A DNA stretch of 64,000 nucleotides from Firmicutes bacterium HGW-Firmicutes-15. Lineage in GTDB: Bacteria; Bacillota; Syntrophomonadia; Syntrophomonadales; Syntrophomonadaceae. The position numbers and the translations under genes are program-made. The stretch is from contig PHAA01000001.1 of NCBI GenBank assembly GCA_002840245.1, forward strand, positions 86,934-150,933, written 5' to 3'. The notes under the pieces were generated by a model. The model had not been told where the DNA came from, searched no databases, and saw only the letters and a program-made list of their open reading frames with translations. This document shows positions 39,236-51,158 of the stretch, one piece after another. Numbering within the stretch: position 1 is the stretch's first letter; every line of letters begins with the position of its first letter.

Positions 39236-40230
39236 TGACTACGACCAGATATATTCGGGTGGATGCCAGGAAACCTGAAGCTGAGTTTATTGAAGTTGGT
39301 GCGGAGTTAATAAGGGCTGGGGAACTGGTAGCTTTTCCAACCGAAACGGTTTATGGTCTGGGTGCTGATGCTTTTCAGCCAGGGGCAGTAGAGAAAATTT
39401 TTCGGGCCAAAGGAAGGCCACCTGAGAATGCTTTGCTGGTTCATGTCAGTAGTATGGATCAGGTTCAAAGGCTGGTAGCAGAAATACCTGTATCTGCCCG
39501 GAAGCTTATGGAGCATTTCTGGCCGGGGCCGCTTTCCATTATTCTACCTTCCAGGTCTTGTGTACCGGAAATTGTTAGAGGTGGTTCAATTGGAGTAGGT
39601 TTGCGCATGCCATCACATCCGGTAGCTCTGGCGCTGATCGAGAGGACGGGTCCCTTAGCGGCTCCCAGCGCTAATTTGTATGGCCGTCCCAGTCCTACCA
39701 ACGCCAAGCATGTTCGGCAGGATATGGATGGTAAAATTGCCGCCGTTCTGGATGGGGGAGATACTGGAGCTGGTCTGGAATCAACCCTGATTGATCTCTC
39801 TGCCGGAACTCCTAGGATATTGCGTCGTGGTGGAACCAGCGTAGAGTTAATCGAGGAATTCTTGGAGCTAAAAATTGAAATAGAGGGAACAGAATCTTTG
39901 CCCCGCTATCAGACTAAGGTTAAGGTAGTGTTGAGCGATAATCAGGCGAATTTTGGGGCAAAACTGGAGGACTTATGCTCACAAGGGGTTGTATTTGGCG
40001 TGGTACATATTAATAATACCTCCATACATAGAATAGAAAATGTGAACTGGATATATAAATTGAACTTATCCGGACTGGGGATGAGCCTATATTCTATACT
40101 CCGAGACGCGGAAGAAAATGGATTGGAGACTTTGCTCTTTACACCGGTGGACCCAGATCAGGCCAGAGCCGCGCCAGCGATGATGGATCGCCTGCGAAGA
40201 GCCGCCTCCGACCCCAAGGAGGAGCAATAA
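39235..40230 (+). CDS. ywlC: L-threonylcarbamoyladenylate synthase (Sua5/YwlC)
   Basis: 331-aa enzyme making threonylcarbamoyl-AMP for the t6A37 modification of ANN-decoding tRNAs. YrdC domain: GELVAFPTETVYGLGADAF, KIFRAKGRPPENALLVHV, APSANLYGRPSPT. A C-terminal Sua5 domain follows, as in YwlC. ATG at 39235 shares its A with the prmC stop and has GGAGG eight bases upstream. Confidence 0.94.
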   Translation: MTTTRYIRVDARKPEAEFIEVGAELIRAGELVAFPTETVYGLGADAFQPGAVEKIFRAKGRPPENALLVHVSSMDQVQRLVAEIPVSARKLMEHFWPGPLSIILPSRSCVPEIVRGGSIGVGLRMPSHPVALALIERTGPLAAPSANLYGRPSPTNAKHVRQDMDGKIAAVLDGGDTGAGLESTLIDLSAGTPRILRRGGTSVELIEEFLELKIEIEGTESLPRYQTKVKVVLSDNQANFGAKLEDLCSQGVVFGVVHINNTSIHRIENVNWIYKLNLSGLGMSLYSILRDAEENGLETLLFTPVDPDQARAAPAMMDRLRRAASDPKEEQ

Positions 40231-40833
40231 TTGACGATGATAGAGCAGTTGGTAACAATTATGCTGGTGGCCATAGTGCTGGGAGCTGATTCTTTCTCCT
40301 TGGCGATGGGCATGGGGTTAAAGGGCGTAACCAGAAGCTATGAGCTGAAATTTGCTTTGATGGTCGGAATATTTCATATTTTAATGCCATTGATAGGCCT
40401 TAACCTGGGAATTGTAACAGGAAATCTACTGGGGGTATGGGCAGGAAGATTGGGCGCTGTTGTTTTAGCTTATATAGGAGGCGATATGCTATGGAAGGCT
40501 TATTGTGAAACTAGGCCGCAAGTGTTTCGATTTAACCAGGGAAAACAGCAGTTTACAAGCCAGGTTAAGCTTGCAGAGGGGTGGATTAATCTGACGGTGC
40601 TTACTACCTCGGTGAGCATTGATGCTTTAACGGTTGGGTTCAGCTTGGGAACGCTGATTCAAACTCCAGTATTTTATACGGTAGTTACAATAGGTTTGGT
40701 AGCCGGAGCCATGACACTCTTGGGTTTCAAAGGTGGAAAATTGTTCAGCCGGGTGGTCGGAAGTTATGCGCAGATGCTGGGTGGACTGGTGCTCCTGCTT
40801 CTGGCAGCTAAAATGGCGTTTTACCCTAATTAA
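40231..40833 (+). CDS. mntP: Manganese efflux pump MntP
   Basis: Six-helix membrane exporter of 200 aa. Conserved acidic residues within membrane segments: LGADSFSLAMGMGLKG and SVSIDALTVGFSLGT. TTG at 40231 follows the ywlC stop directly, with AGGAGGAG inside the ywlC end. B. subtilis ywlD sits in the same place. No yybP-ykoY riboswitch precedes it, as expected inside an operon. Confidence 0.92.
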   Translation: MTMIEQLVTIMLVAIVLGADSFSLAMGMGLKGVTRSYELKFALMVGIFHILMPLIGLNLGIVTGNLLGVWAGRLGAVVLAYIGGDMLWKAYCETRPQVFRFNQGKQQFTSQVKLAEGWINLTVLTTSVSIDALTVGFSLGTLIQTPVFYTVVTIGLVAGAMTLLGFKGGKLFSRVVGSYAQMLGGLVLLLLAAKMAFYPN

Positions 40834-40855
40834 AACCGGAGGGGAGGGGAAGGTC

Positions 40856-41320
40856 ATGATAACTATATTGTTTGTGTGTACTGGAAATACGTGCAGAAGT
40901 CCAATGGCCAGCGCCCTTTTGTTAAAAAAATGGCAGGAAAAAAAGGAAATGTTGAAGCCAGGAGAAATTCAGGTATGGTCAGCTGGCTTATTTACCCATG
41001 ACGATTTACCCGCATCACCGAAAGCGATAGAAGCTATGCGAGAGGAAGGCATTGATATCAGCTTACATCGTTCTTCCAATTTACGTGAAAAACACATACG
41101 TGACGCTGATTTAATTTTGACTATGACCGTCAGCCAGCGTGATAATATATTGGATAGATTTCCTGATAAAAATGAATACATATATACCCTGGGAGAATTC
41201 ACGGGAGATGAGGCGGGAGAGGTATTAGATCCTTATGGAAAGGATATGGAAACCTACCGGAGAAGTCTATCCCAGCTTAAACTTCTGGTGGACAGACTCA
41301 TTAATAAAATAATAGAATGA
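40856..41320 (+). CDS. ywlE: Low-molecular-weight protein-tyrosine/arginine phosphatase
   Basis: 154-aa phosphatase with P-loop VCTGNTCRSPMA (CX5R) and the general-acid Asp in DPYGKDMETY. B. subtilis YwlE dephosphorylates protein arginine; Thr in the P-loop (CTGNTCRS) matches the arginine-phosphatase form. The frame runs further upstream inside mntP, but ATG 40856 has a GGGAGGGGAAGG site. Confidence 0.93.
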   Translation: MITILFVCTGNTCRSPMASALLLKKWQEKKEMLKPGEIQVWSAGLFTHDDLPASPKAIEAMREEGIDISLHRSSNLREKHIRDADLILTMTVSQRDNILDRFPDKNEYIYTLGEFTGDEAGEVLDPYGKDMETYRRSLSQLKLLVDRLINKIIE

Positions 41321-41340
41321 ATGATATTGAGGTGAAACAA

Positions 41341-41793
41341 TTGAAAATAGCTGTTGGAAGTGATCATGCCGGGGTACAACTTAAACAGGATATAATTGAA
41401 TTGCTGGTAGCCGAAGGATACAATCCCATAGATTGTGGAACCTATACTGAGGATTCAGTTGACTACCCTGATATTGCCGAAAGTGTAGCCAGAGAGGTAG
41501 TGCAAAAAAATATTTTGGGCATACTGGTCTGTGGGACAGGTATTGGAATTTCCATTGCCGCCAATAAAATACCGGGCATAAGGGCAGCTTTGTGTAATGA
41601 TCCTTTTGCCGCTCGGTTGGCGAGGGAACACAATGATGCTAACATTGTGGCCATCGGTTCGCGTATTACTGGCAGCGGTCTGGCAGAAGAAATAGTAAGA
41701 ACATTTATAAAAACCAATTTTGCAGCAGGAAGACACCAACGTCGCGTAGAAAAGATAACGGCACTAGAAAATAAATGCAGAGAGAGGGTTTAG
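41341..41793 (+). CDS. rpiB: Ribose-5-phosphate isomerase B
   Basis: 150-aa isomerase interconverting ribose-5-P and ribulose-5-[16 protein letters not shown] and [17 protein letters not shown] (catalytic Cys) are diagnostic. An ATG at 41317 overlaps the ywlE stop, but TTG 41341 lies six bases after GAGGTG and matches the family start. Confidence 0.95.
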   Translation: MKIAVGSDHAGVQLKQDIIELLVAEGYNPIDCGTYTEDSVDYPDIAESVAREVVQKNILGILVCGTGIGISIAANKIPGIRAALCNDPFAARLAREHNDANIVAIGSRITGSGLAEEIVRTFIKTNFAAGRHQRRVEKITALENKCRERV

Positions 41794-41797
41794 AACT

Positions 41798-43048
41798 TTG
41801 GATTACGTAGAGAAGTATGTCAGAGAGGTAGATCCTGAAATCGCAGAAGCAATTTCTAATGAAGAGAAGAGGCAGAGCCGTAAGCTGGAACTTATCGCTT
41901 CCGAAAATTTCGTTTCCCGTGCAGTTATGGCGGCTCAGGGGTCAGTAATGACCAACAAGTACGCTGAAGGTTATCCGGGCAAGAGATATTATGGAGGCTG
42001 CGAATATGTAGATGTGGCCGAAAGCCTGGCTATAGAGAGAGCGAAAAAGCTTTTTGGAGCCGATCATGCTAATGTTCAACCCCACTCTGGCGCTCAGGCC
42101 AATACTGCCGTTTATTTTGCCGCCCTGCAGCCAGGAGATCCGGTCTTGGGAATGAACCTCAGTCATGGGGGACACCTGACGCACGGCAGTAAGGTAAACT
42201 TGTCAGGGAAATATTTCCGGTTCTTTGAATATGGCGTAAATCCAGAGACAGAGACCATCGATTATGATGAACTGCTAAAAATAGCTAAACAGGCCCAACC
42301 GAAAATGATTGTGGCGGGAGCCAGTGCATATCCCCGTACTTTGGATTTCAAAAGATTTCGGGAAATAGCCGATGAAGTTGGGGCATTGCTCTTCGTGGAT
42401 ATGGCACATATAGCTGGTTTGGTAGTAAGCGGAGATCACCCCAGCCCTATCCCCTATGCCGATTTCGTAACCACAACCACTCACAAGACCTTGCGGGGAC
42501 CGCGCGGAGGACTCATCCTATGCAAAGAGCAGTGGGCTGCAAAAATTAATTCAGCCGTATTCCCCGGTATCCAGGGAGGACCTCTTATGCATGTCATTGC
42601 CGCCAAGGCCGTTTGCTTCCATGAGGCTTTAGCACCTGAGTTCAAGGATTATCAACACCAAATCGTGGAAAATGCCCGCATATTGGCTGCAAGTCTGATA
42701 GAAAAGGGTTTGCGTTTAGTTTCAGGAGGAACGGATAATCATCTGATGCTGGTGGATGTGCGCCCCAAAAAATTAAACGGTAAAGAAGCGGAAGCTATTT
42801 TAGAATCCATTAATATTACGGTTAATAAAAATGGTATTCCCTTTGACCCAGAAAAACCAACCATAACCAGTGGGATAAGAATCGGTACGCCTGCCGTTAC
42901 CAGCCGGGGCCTGCGGGGAGAGGATATGAAGGCTATGGCAGAGGCCATTGCCATAGCCCTGGATTACCCTGAAGAAGAGAATAAACTCAATCAAGCTCGG
43001 GAAATAGTTAAGGGCTTATGTGGAAAATATCCCTTATATGGGATATAA
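41798..43048 (+). CDS. glyA: Serine hydroxymethyltransferase
   Basis: PLP enzyme of 416 aa converting serine and tetrahydrofolate to glycine and methylene-THF. PLP-lysine motif [14 protein letters not shown], plus HSGAQAN and the N-terminal [13 protein letters not shown] at 41798 is nine bases after GAGGG. Four bases after rpiB. Confidence 0.97.
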   Translation: MDYVEKYVREVDPEIAEAISNEEKRQSRKLELIASENFVSRAVMAAQGSVMTNKYAEGYPGKRYYGGCEYVDVAESLAIERAKKLFGADHANVQPHSGAQANTAVYFAALQPGDPVLGMNLSHGGHLTHGSKVNLSGKYFRFFEYGVNPETETIDYDELLKIAKQAQPKMIVAGASAYPRTLDFKRFREIADEVGALLFVDMAHIAGLVVSGDHPSPIPYADFVTTTTHKTLRGPRGGLILCKEQWAAKINSAVFPGIQGGPLMHVIAAKAVCFHEALAPEFKDYQHQIVENARILAASLIEKGLRLVSGGTDNHLMLVDVRPKKLNGKEAEAILESINITVNKNGIPFDPEKPTITSGIRIGTPAVTSRGLRGEDMKAMAEAIAIALDYPEEENKLNQAREIVKGLCGKYPLYGI

Positions 43049-43056
43049 GGGATTAT

Positions 43057-43542
43057 ATGCTGAGATCAGGAACGGGGTATTTAAGACCGTCATGGGATGA
43101 ATATTTTTTGGAACTAGCGCAGCTGGTAGCCAGCCGCTCCACCTGCCTGCGGCGGCAGGTGGGCGCAGTTTTGGTAAATAAAGAACGAATTATTGCTACC
43201 GGCTACAATGGTGCTCCCCGTGGCTTGGGACACTGTCTGGATATTGGATGCATGCGCGAGGAAATGGGGATTCCCTCCGGGCAAAGGTATGAGCTATGCA
43301 GAGGGGTACATGCAGAGCAGAATGCGATTATTAATGCCGCATTTTATGGGGTGTCGACTCAGGACACAGTTCTTTATTGTACCACCCAGCCTTGTATTAT
43401 ATGTGCGCGGATCTTAATTAATGCGGGCATTATTAGAGTAGTTCATCAGGGTGATTTTGATGATAAACTGGCTGTGCAGTTTATGGAGGAAGCGGGCATA
43501 GATTTAGTGGAGATAACTTACAGGTCAAAAAAGGAGTCTTGA
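43057..43542 (+). CDS. comEB: dCMP deaminase / ComEB family
   Basis: Zinc-dependent deoxycytidylate deaminase of 161 aa: HAEQNAI (HAE) and [17 protein letters not shown] (PCxxC) form the zinc site. It supplies dUMP for thymidylate synthesis. The longer frame overlaps glyA; ATG 43057 with AAGGG five bases upstream is chosen. Next gene mazG starts two bases downstream. Confidence 0.93.
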   Translation: MLRSGTGYLRPSWDEYFLELAQLVASRSTCLRRQVGAVLVNKERIIATGYNGAPRGLGHCLDIGCMREEMGIPSGQRYELCRGVHAEQNAIINAAFYGVSTQDTVLYCTTQPCIICARILINAGIIRVVHQGDFDDKLAVQFMEEAGIDLVEITYRSKKES

Positions 43543-43544
43543 AC

Positions 43545-43856
43545 ATGGATACAAAAATCCTATCCTTACCTAGATTGAACCTGCTTAACCCTACGTTGGA
43601 ATCGACTGCTCTAAAATTAATGGAAGAGGCGGGCGAACTGGCCCAGTGCATTGGCAAGTATCGAGGTTTAAGCGGAGAAGTGGTTCAGATGGATGAGGAA
43701 ACAGTAGTGGAAGAAATTGCCAAAGAACTATTGGATGTAGCTCAGACTGCTGTAACCATGATGTTTGTTATGGAGGACAAGTTTGGCATAGACATTCAAC
43801 AACTACTGCAAAAGCACCTCCAAAAACTACAAGGTAAAGGTTATTTAAATCTGTAA
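43545..43856 (+). CDS. MazG-like nucleotide pyrophosphohydrolase
   Basis: 103-aa all-alpha NTP pyrophosphatase-like protein. Metal-binding EExxE and ExxD appear as LMEEAGELAQ and EIAKELLDVAQ. Probably cleaves non-canonical dNTPs; pairing with dCMP deaminase suggests nucleotide-pool care. ATG 43545 has AAGGAG at eight bases; TTG 43539 is the alternative. A weak AACC/GGTT hairpin with T6 at 43873-43889 may end this transcript. Confidence 0.85.
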   Translation: MDTKILSLPRLNLLNPTLESTALKLMEEAGELAQCIGKYRGLSGEVVQMDEETVVEEIAKELLDVAQTAVTMMFVMEDKFGIDIQQLLQKHLQKLQGKGYLNL

Positions 43857-43944
43857 CAGGAGAAAAAATTATAACCGAGAAGGTTTTTTAAATTTTGTAT
43901 CGAATAAGCATAGACTGTACGAGATTTGCGCATACTTTGTTTGT

Positions 43945-43973
43945 TTTAAGAATTACAGTTAAAAAAATATAAT
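43945..43973 (+). promoter_or_regulatory. Promoter of the ATP synthase operon
   Basis: TTTAAG, 17-base spacer and a perfect TATAAT at 43968-43973, about 100 bases before the first atp gene. Confidence 0.55.
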
Positions 43974-44073
43974 ATTTTTGCTTTTGCAAAAAGGGTTTTT
44001 AGTAAGTATGTAGAATTTGTTACAAAGGGTATCTCATTAAATAATTCCGAGTTAGAATTAAGGGTGGTTATTA

Positions 44074-44331
44074 GTGGTTCAAAAGAGAGCGAACTGGGCT
44101 AAATCACTTACTATGGCGCTTAATCTCGCCACTTCTGTAGGTGCGGCAATCGGTATCGGCTTGTTTGGCGGAAAGTGGTTAGATGCAAAGTTTGATACAG
44201 GCATTTTGTTAACAATTATTGGATTCTTGCTTGGGGTTGCTACATCAGGTAAGATGATGTGGGATAAGCTGAATGAAGAAAGTCGTAAATCATCATTGCC
44301 TGAAAGTAAACAGAACGGTAATCAGAAGTAA
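44074..44331 (+). CDS. atpI: ATP synthase-associated membrane protein (AtpI/AtpQ-like)
   Basis: 85-aa protein with two membrane helices (about residues 14-33 and 41-58) at the head of the atp operon. The size and G-rich first helix (GAAIGIGLFGGKWLDAKF) fit the short AtpQ-like gene-1 family rather than four-helix AtpI. These proteins aid c-ring assembly or Mg2+ uptake. GTG at 44074 has GGTGG six bases upstream. Confidence 0.8.
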   Translation: MVQKRANWAKSLTMALNLATSVGAAIGIGLFGGKWLDAKFDTGILLTIIGFLLGVATSGKMMWDKLNEESRKSSLPESKQNGNQK

Positions 44332-44464
44332 TTGCTAGTTAGTGTTGGTGAGATTTGCTTTGTAAGGCAGACTATACTTAGGTTTGAGGTTTTGGATCCG
44401 GTTACAGGGTGACAGATCGACAAAACCAAAAATAAATATTTTAATTAGGAAGGAGGGAGAAAAG

Positions 44465-45148
44465 ATGATATTTGGTATGTGGGATAGTATATTCTTTCGC
44501 TTGGGGCCAATTCCAGTGGATCATTTAGTTGTAACCCAGTGGGCAGTGGTTGCGTTACTCGGATCGATCGCCTTTTTTGCGACTCGTAATATGCAAATGG
44601 TTCCGAGAGGCTTGCAAAATGGCTTTGAGTTGATAATTACGTTCACCTACGATTTCTTTACTCAAGTAATGGATGAGGAACACATTGCGAAGAAGTGGGC
44701 TCCTCTGCTCTCAACATTCTTCTTATTCATAATCTGCAGTAATTATAGCGGTTTGATTCCTGGCGCTGCTGAGATCGGAGGATTCCAACCACCAACCAGT
44801 AACTGGAATGTTACAATGACCCTTGCAGTGATTACTTTACTTTCCGTACATTATGCGGGGTTTTCCGAGCATGGCGCTCACTACCTTGGGCACTTTATCA
44901 GTCCCAATCCGGCATTTTTGCCGCTTAACCTGCTCGAAGAAATTGCACACCCGCTATCCCTTACCGTTCGTCTATTTGGGAATATTTTTGGTGAAGAAAT
45001 GATAATTGCTTATCTATTATTTATGGCGCCATTTTTAGTTCCAACAGCGTTAATGGGTTTGAGCGTTATGTTGGGTGCAATCCAGGCAGTAGTATTTACC
45101 CTTTTGTCAGCTAGTTATATAGCTGCAGCTACATCTGCGGGTCATTAA
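44465..45148 (+). CDS. atpB: ATP synthase subunit a
   Basis: Membrane stator subunit of 227 aa forming the proton channel with the c-ring. The essential Arg is in HPLSLTVRLFGNIFGEE. About five helices. The frame opens 27 codons earlier, but ATG 44465 has AAGGAGGGAG immediately upstream. Confidence 0.96.
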   Translation: MIFGMWDSIFFRLGPIPVDHLVVTQWAVVALLGSIAFFATRNMQMVPRGLQNGFELIITFTYDFFTQVMDEEHIAKKWAPLLSTFFLFIICSNYSGLIPGAAEIGGFQPPTSNWNVTMTLAVITLLSVHYAGFSEHGAHYLGHFISPNPAFLPLNLLEEIAHPLSLTVRLFGNIFGEEMIIAYLLFMAPFLVPTALMGLSVMLGAIQAVVFTLLSASYIAAATSAGH

Positions 45149-45179
45149 AATTAATCATAGTATCTTTGCCAATGTATAA

Positions 45180-45437
<258 letters not shown>

Positions 45438-45479
45438 TAACGATTTCAAATCAGAACATATTAGACAATCTAACTGGAT

Positions 45480-45527
45480 GGCGATAGGGCAGGTAATTAC
45501 ATAGGTAAGAACTCAAGCCCTATCGCC
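45480..45527 (+). other. Intercistronic hairpin between atpE and atpF
   Basis: Perfect 11-bp stem GGCGATAGGGC (45480-45490) with 45517-45527, 26-base loop, no T-run. Position directly after atpE suggests 3' protection of the atpE message or partial termination, giving more c subunit. Confidence 0.7.
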
Positions 45528-45566
45528 CATTTATTTAGCACTAGAGAGATTGGAGGTAGCACATCC

Positions 45567-46184
45567 GTGAAAAGGAATAAATGGATTTACTTATCAGGCC
45601 TCCTTTTATCCTTAATAATGGTAATGGGATTTGTAGCTCTCTGTATGGCATCCGAAGGCGGAGGTCCTATAGCAGCACCGGCAGGAAAACCACCTGCTTT
45701 TGGTAATTTGTATGTGATAGGCTGGTCAGCAGTCAACTTCTTTGTGTTGCTGGCTATGTTATATAAGTTTGCTTTTAATCCCATCAATGCGATGTTGGAG
45801 CAGCGGACTAATACTATCGAAAGTTCTATAAAGCATGCAGAAGAGTTAAAAGTTGAAGTTGAGCAAATGAGAAAAGAAGCTCAGGCCAACTTAATTGAAT
45901 CCCGGAAGGAAGCCCAGGAAACTGTGGCACGTGCCACAAAGGCGGCCGAAGATACTAAGAATGATATAGTTGCTAAGGCCAAAGAAGAGGTTGATAACAT
46001 GAAGCTCAGAGCCAAAACTGAGATCGAATCGGCTACCGAACAAGCCAAGGTTGAACTCAGAGATACGGCTGCTACTCTGGCCATGATGGCTGCGGAGAAG
46101 GTATTGGGCAGAGCTATCACCGAAGCTGATCATCAGAAGATGGTCAAAGAATTTGTCAATGAAGCAGGCGACTTGCTATGTTAA
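45567..46184 (+). CDS. atpF: ATP synthase subunit b with extra N-terminal segment
   Basis: Peripheral-stalk subunit of 205 aa. Usual helix at about residues 50-68 (GWSAVNFFVLLAMLYKF) leads into the long charged coiled coil. An additional signal-peptide-like hydrophobic segment (residues 8-28) precedes it; ordinary b subunits are about 160-170 aa and lack this. GTG at 45567, ten bases after GGAGG, includes the extra segment. Overlaps atpH by seven bases. Confidence 0.93.
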   Translation: MKRNKWIYLSGLLLSLIMVMGFVALCMASEGGGPIAAPAGKPPAFGNLYVIGWSAVNFFVLLAMLYKFAFNPINAMLEQRTNTIESSIKHAEELKVEVEQMRKEAQANLIESRKEAQETVARATKAAEDTKNDIVAKAKEEVDNMKLRAKTEIESATEQAKVELRDTAATLAMMAAEKVLGRAITEADHQKMVKEFVNEAGDLLC

Positions 46185-46726
46185 ACAAGAGCGTCGCCAG
46201 GCGCTATGCTGAAGCCTTTTTTAGCATTGCCCAAGAGGCTAATAAGATCGATGATTATCAGGCCGAACTGGAGAAAGTAGTTCGAAGTATTGAGGAAATT
46301 GAAGGTCTCAATAAATATTTTGCACATCCTCTGGTACCCACCAACGATAAGAAAGACATCGCGAATCAACTCTTTGCGTCGGCGGTATCACCCGTTACTT
46401 TGAATTTTTTACTGCTGGTACTTGATAAGAAACGACAGACCTATCTCGAACTCATTTACAGAGAATACGAAGAGATGGCTGATGAATCCCACGGTATTAA
46501 AAAAGCAGAAATAATATCTGCGATGGCCGTTGGGGATGAAGAGGTTAATGCACTGGCCCAGACACTGTCTCAGTCGACGGGCAAAACTATACAGCTAAAG
46601 CTTACTATTGATCCTGCGTTACTAGGTGGGGTCAAGATACGAATGGGCGACAAGATAATTGACGCCTCAATTGCCAAGAAACTAGAGATGCTAAAGAAAA
46701 ACCTCAAACAAGCAAAGATAAGTTAA
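46178..46726 (+). CDS. atpH: ATP synthase subunit delta
   Basis: 182-aa OSCP/delta subunit linking F1 to the peripheral stalk. VARRYAEAFFSIA opens the N-terminal helical bundle; GGVKIRMGDKIIDASIAKKL closes it, the family signature. Start overlaps the atpF stop (ATGTTAA). Confidence 0.94.
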   Translation: MLNKSVARRYAEAFFSIAQEANKIDDYQAELEKVVRSIEEIEGLNKYFAHPLVPTNDKKDIANQLFASAVSPVTLNFLLLVLDKKRQTYLELIYREYEEMADESHGIKKAEIISAMAVGDEEVNALAQTLSQSTGKTIQLKLTIDPALLGGVKIRMGDKIIDASIAKKLEMLKKNLKQAKIS

Positions 46727-46748
46727 TTCGATAGGGGTGAGCATTTAA

Positions 46749-48266
<1,518 letters not shown>

Positions 48267-48279
48267 GCGGTGATATAAT

Positions 48280-49164
48280 ATGGCAGGAGCAGGTGTAAAA
48301 GATCTTAAGCGTAGAATACGCAGTATAAAAAATACCCAGCAGATTACTAAAGCGATGAAAATGGTAGCAGCCGCTAAGCTGCGACGCGCACAGGAGGCTG
48401 CTGAAAAGTCACGGCCCTATACTGAGACATTAAAAGGCACCTTAGCCAGGTTAGTAGGGGTGTCCAGTGATGTTGAACATCCTCTCCTGGTAAAAAGGGA
48501 CGATGTGCGTAAGGTCGGGTATATTGTTGTCACCGCGGATAGAGGATTATGCGGAGGTTACAATACCAATATAATCAGGTTAACCACTGATTCCATGGGT
48601 GCAGATGATAGGAAACCTGAAAACGGCATAATAGCTGTGGGCAGAAAAGGCCGTGATTTTTTCCGCAAAAGGACAGGTGTAGAGGCTGAATTCATTAATT
48701 TGGGCGATAAGATTAGTTACTCTGATGCCAGGGAAATTTCCCAATATATAATCAATGCTTATGAAAATGAGGAATTTGATGAGATTTACCTGGTATATGC
48801 GAAATTTATTAACGTCTTGCGCCAAGTTCCAACTGTAGTCAAAATACTGCCCATTGAGCCACCCGAGCAGGAAAGCATCACAGGGGAACATAACGTGGAA
48901 TATATTTATGAACCCAGCGCTGAGACTATTCTTCTCACGTTGTTACCCAGATATGTAGGCAGTCAAATTTATCACGCAATGCTGGAAGGCAAGGCTAGTG
49001 AGCAAGGGGCCAGAATGACAGCTATGGGCAATGCTAGCCAGAATGCAGGCGAAATTATTGGCAACCTAACCCTCAAGATGAATAAGGTCAGACAGGCGGC
49101 AATAACGGATGAAATTCTGGACATTGTTGGTGGCGCCGAAGCTCTCAATAAAGGAGGAAAGTAG
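48280..49164 (+). CDS. atpG: ATP synthase subunit gamma
   Basis: Central rotor shaft, 294 aa. N-terminal DLKRRIRSIKNTQQITKAMK and C-terminal EQGARMTAMGNASQNAGEII are the conserved coiled-coil ends. Thirteen bases after atpA. Confidence 0.96.
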   Translation: MAGAGVKDLKRRIRSIKNTQQITKAMKMVAAAKLRRAQEAAEKSRPYTETLKGTLARLVGVSSDVEHPLLVKRDDVRKVGYIVVTADRGLCGGYNTNIIRLTTDSMGADDRKPENGIIAVGRKGRDFFRKRTGVEAEFINLGDKISYSDAREISQYIINAYENEEFDEIYLVYAKFINVLRQVPTVVKILPIEPPEQESITGEHNVEYIYEPSAETILLTLLPRYVGSQIYHAMLEGKASEQGARMTAMGNASQNAGEIIGNLTLKMNKVRQAAITDEILDIVGGAEALNKGGK

Positions 49165-50598
<1,434 letters not shown>

Positions 50599-50601
50599 TC
50601 C

Positions 50602-51012
50602 ATGGCAGACAGCACCTTCATGCTTGAAATCGTGACCCCAGAAGAATTACTTTTCAAAGATGAAATTCAGTTTGTTGTTGTACCAGAAGTAAACGGCGAA
50701 ATGGGAGTTTTAAGAAACCATGCTCCTTTGATTGCTGCTCTTAATGTAGGTATTATGAGATATACTGATAACAATGGAGCGATTAAGAAGGTAGCGATAA
50801 GCGGTGGTTTTATGGAAGTGATGTCTAACGAAGCTCGAATCTTGGCTGAGACTGCAGAACGAGGATCACAAATTGATGTTTTGCGGGCGAAAGCATCCAA
50901 GGACAGAGCTGAGAAGAGGCTGAGCGAGCATGATGCCAGCATAAACCAGGTTCGGGCGCAAATGTCTTTAGCAAGAGCTACGGCTCGGCTTAAGGCTTCG
51001 GATGCGTCCTAG
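50602..51012 (+). CDS. atpC: ATP synthase subunit epsilon
   Basis: 136-aa regulator of F1. N-terminal beta-sandwich (LEIVTPEELLFKDEIQFVVV, GEMGVLRNHAPL) and the C-terminal helical hairpin are both present. Last gene of the operon, followed by a strong terminator. Confidence 0.95.
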   Translation: MADSTFMLEIVTPEELLFKDEIQFVVVPEVNGEMGVLRNHAPLIAALNVGIMRYTDNNGAIKKVAISGGFMEVMSNEARILAETAERGSQIDVLRAKASKDRAEKRLSEHDASINQVRAQMSLARATARLKASDAS

Positions 51013-51033
51013 CAGCTAATTAATAAATGACCG

Positions 51034-51068
51034 AAAGCCGGGAGGTAACTTGTTTGCCTCCCGGCTTT
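51034..51068 (+). terminator. Terminator of the atp operon
   Basis: Perfect 12-bp GC-rich stem AAAGCCGGGAGG (51034-51045) with 51057-51068, then AATTAT. The T-run is poor but the stem is strong. Confidence 0.8.
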
Positions 51069-51083
51069 AATTATGCTCCTGAC

Positions 51084-51149
51084 ATGGGCCCTTGACTATA
51101 GGGTGAAAGCCCCCGACTGTGAAGGCAAGTACCAGTCTTAAGACCAGGT
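51084..51149 (+). other. Possible group II intron domain I fragment
   Basis: CTATAGGGTGAAAGCCCCC and GACTGTGAAGGCAAGTACC resemble the GGGTGAAAGTCCC...GAAGGC block common in bacterial group II introns. No reverse transcriptase or other intron domain is in the gap, so at most a relic. Judged from memory of the motif only. Confidence 0.3.
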
Positions 51150-51158
51150 AATTTTGGC

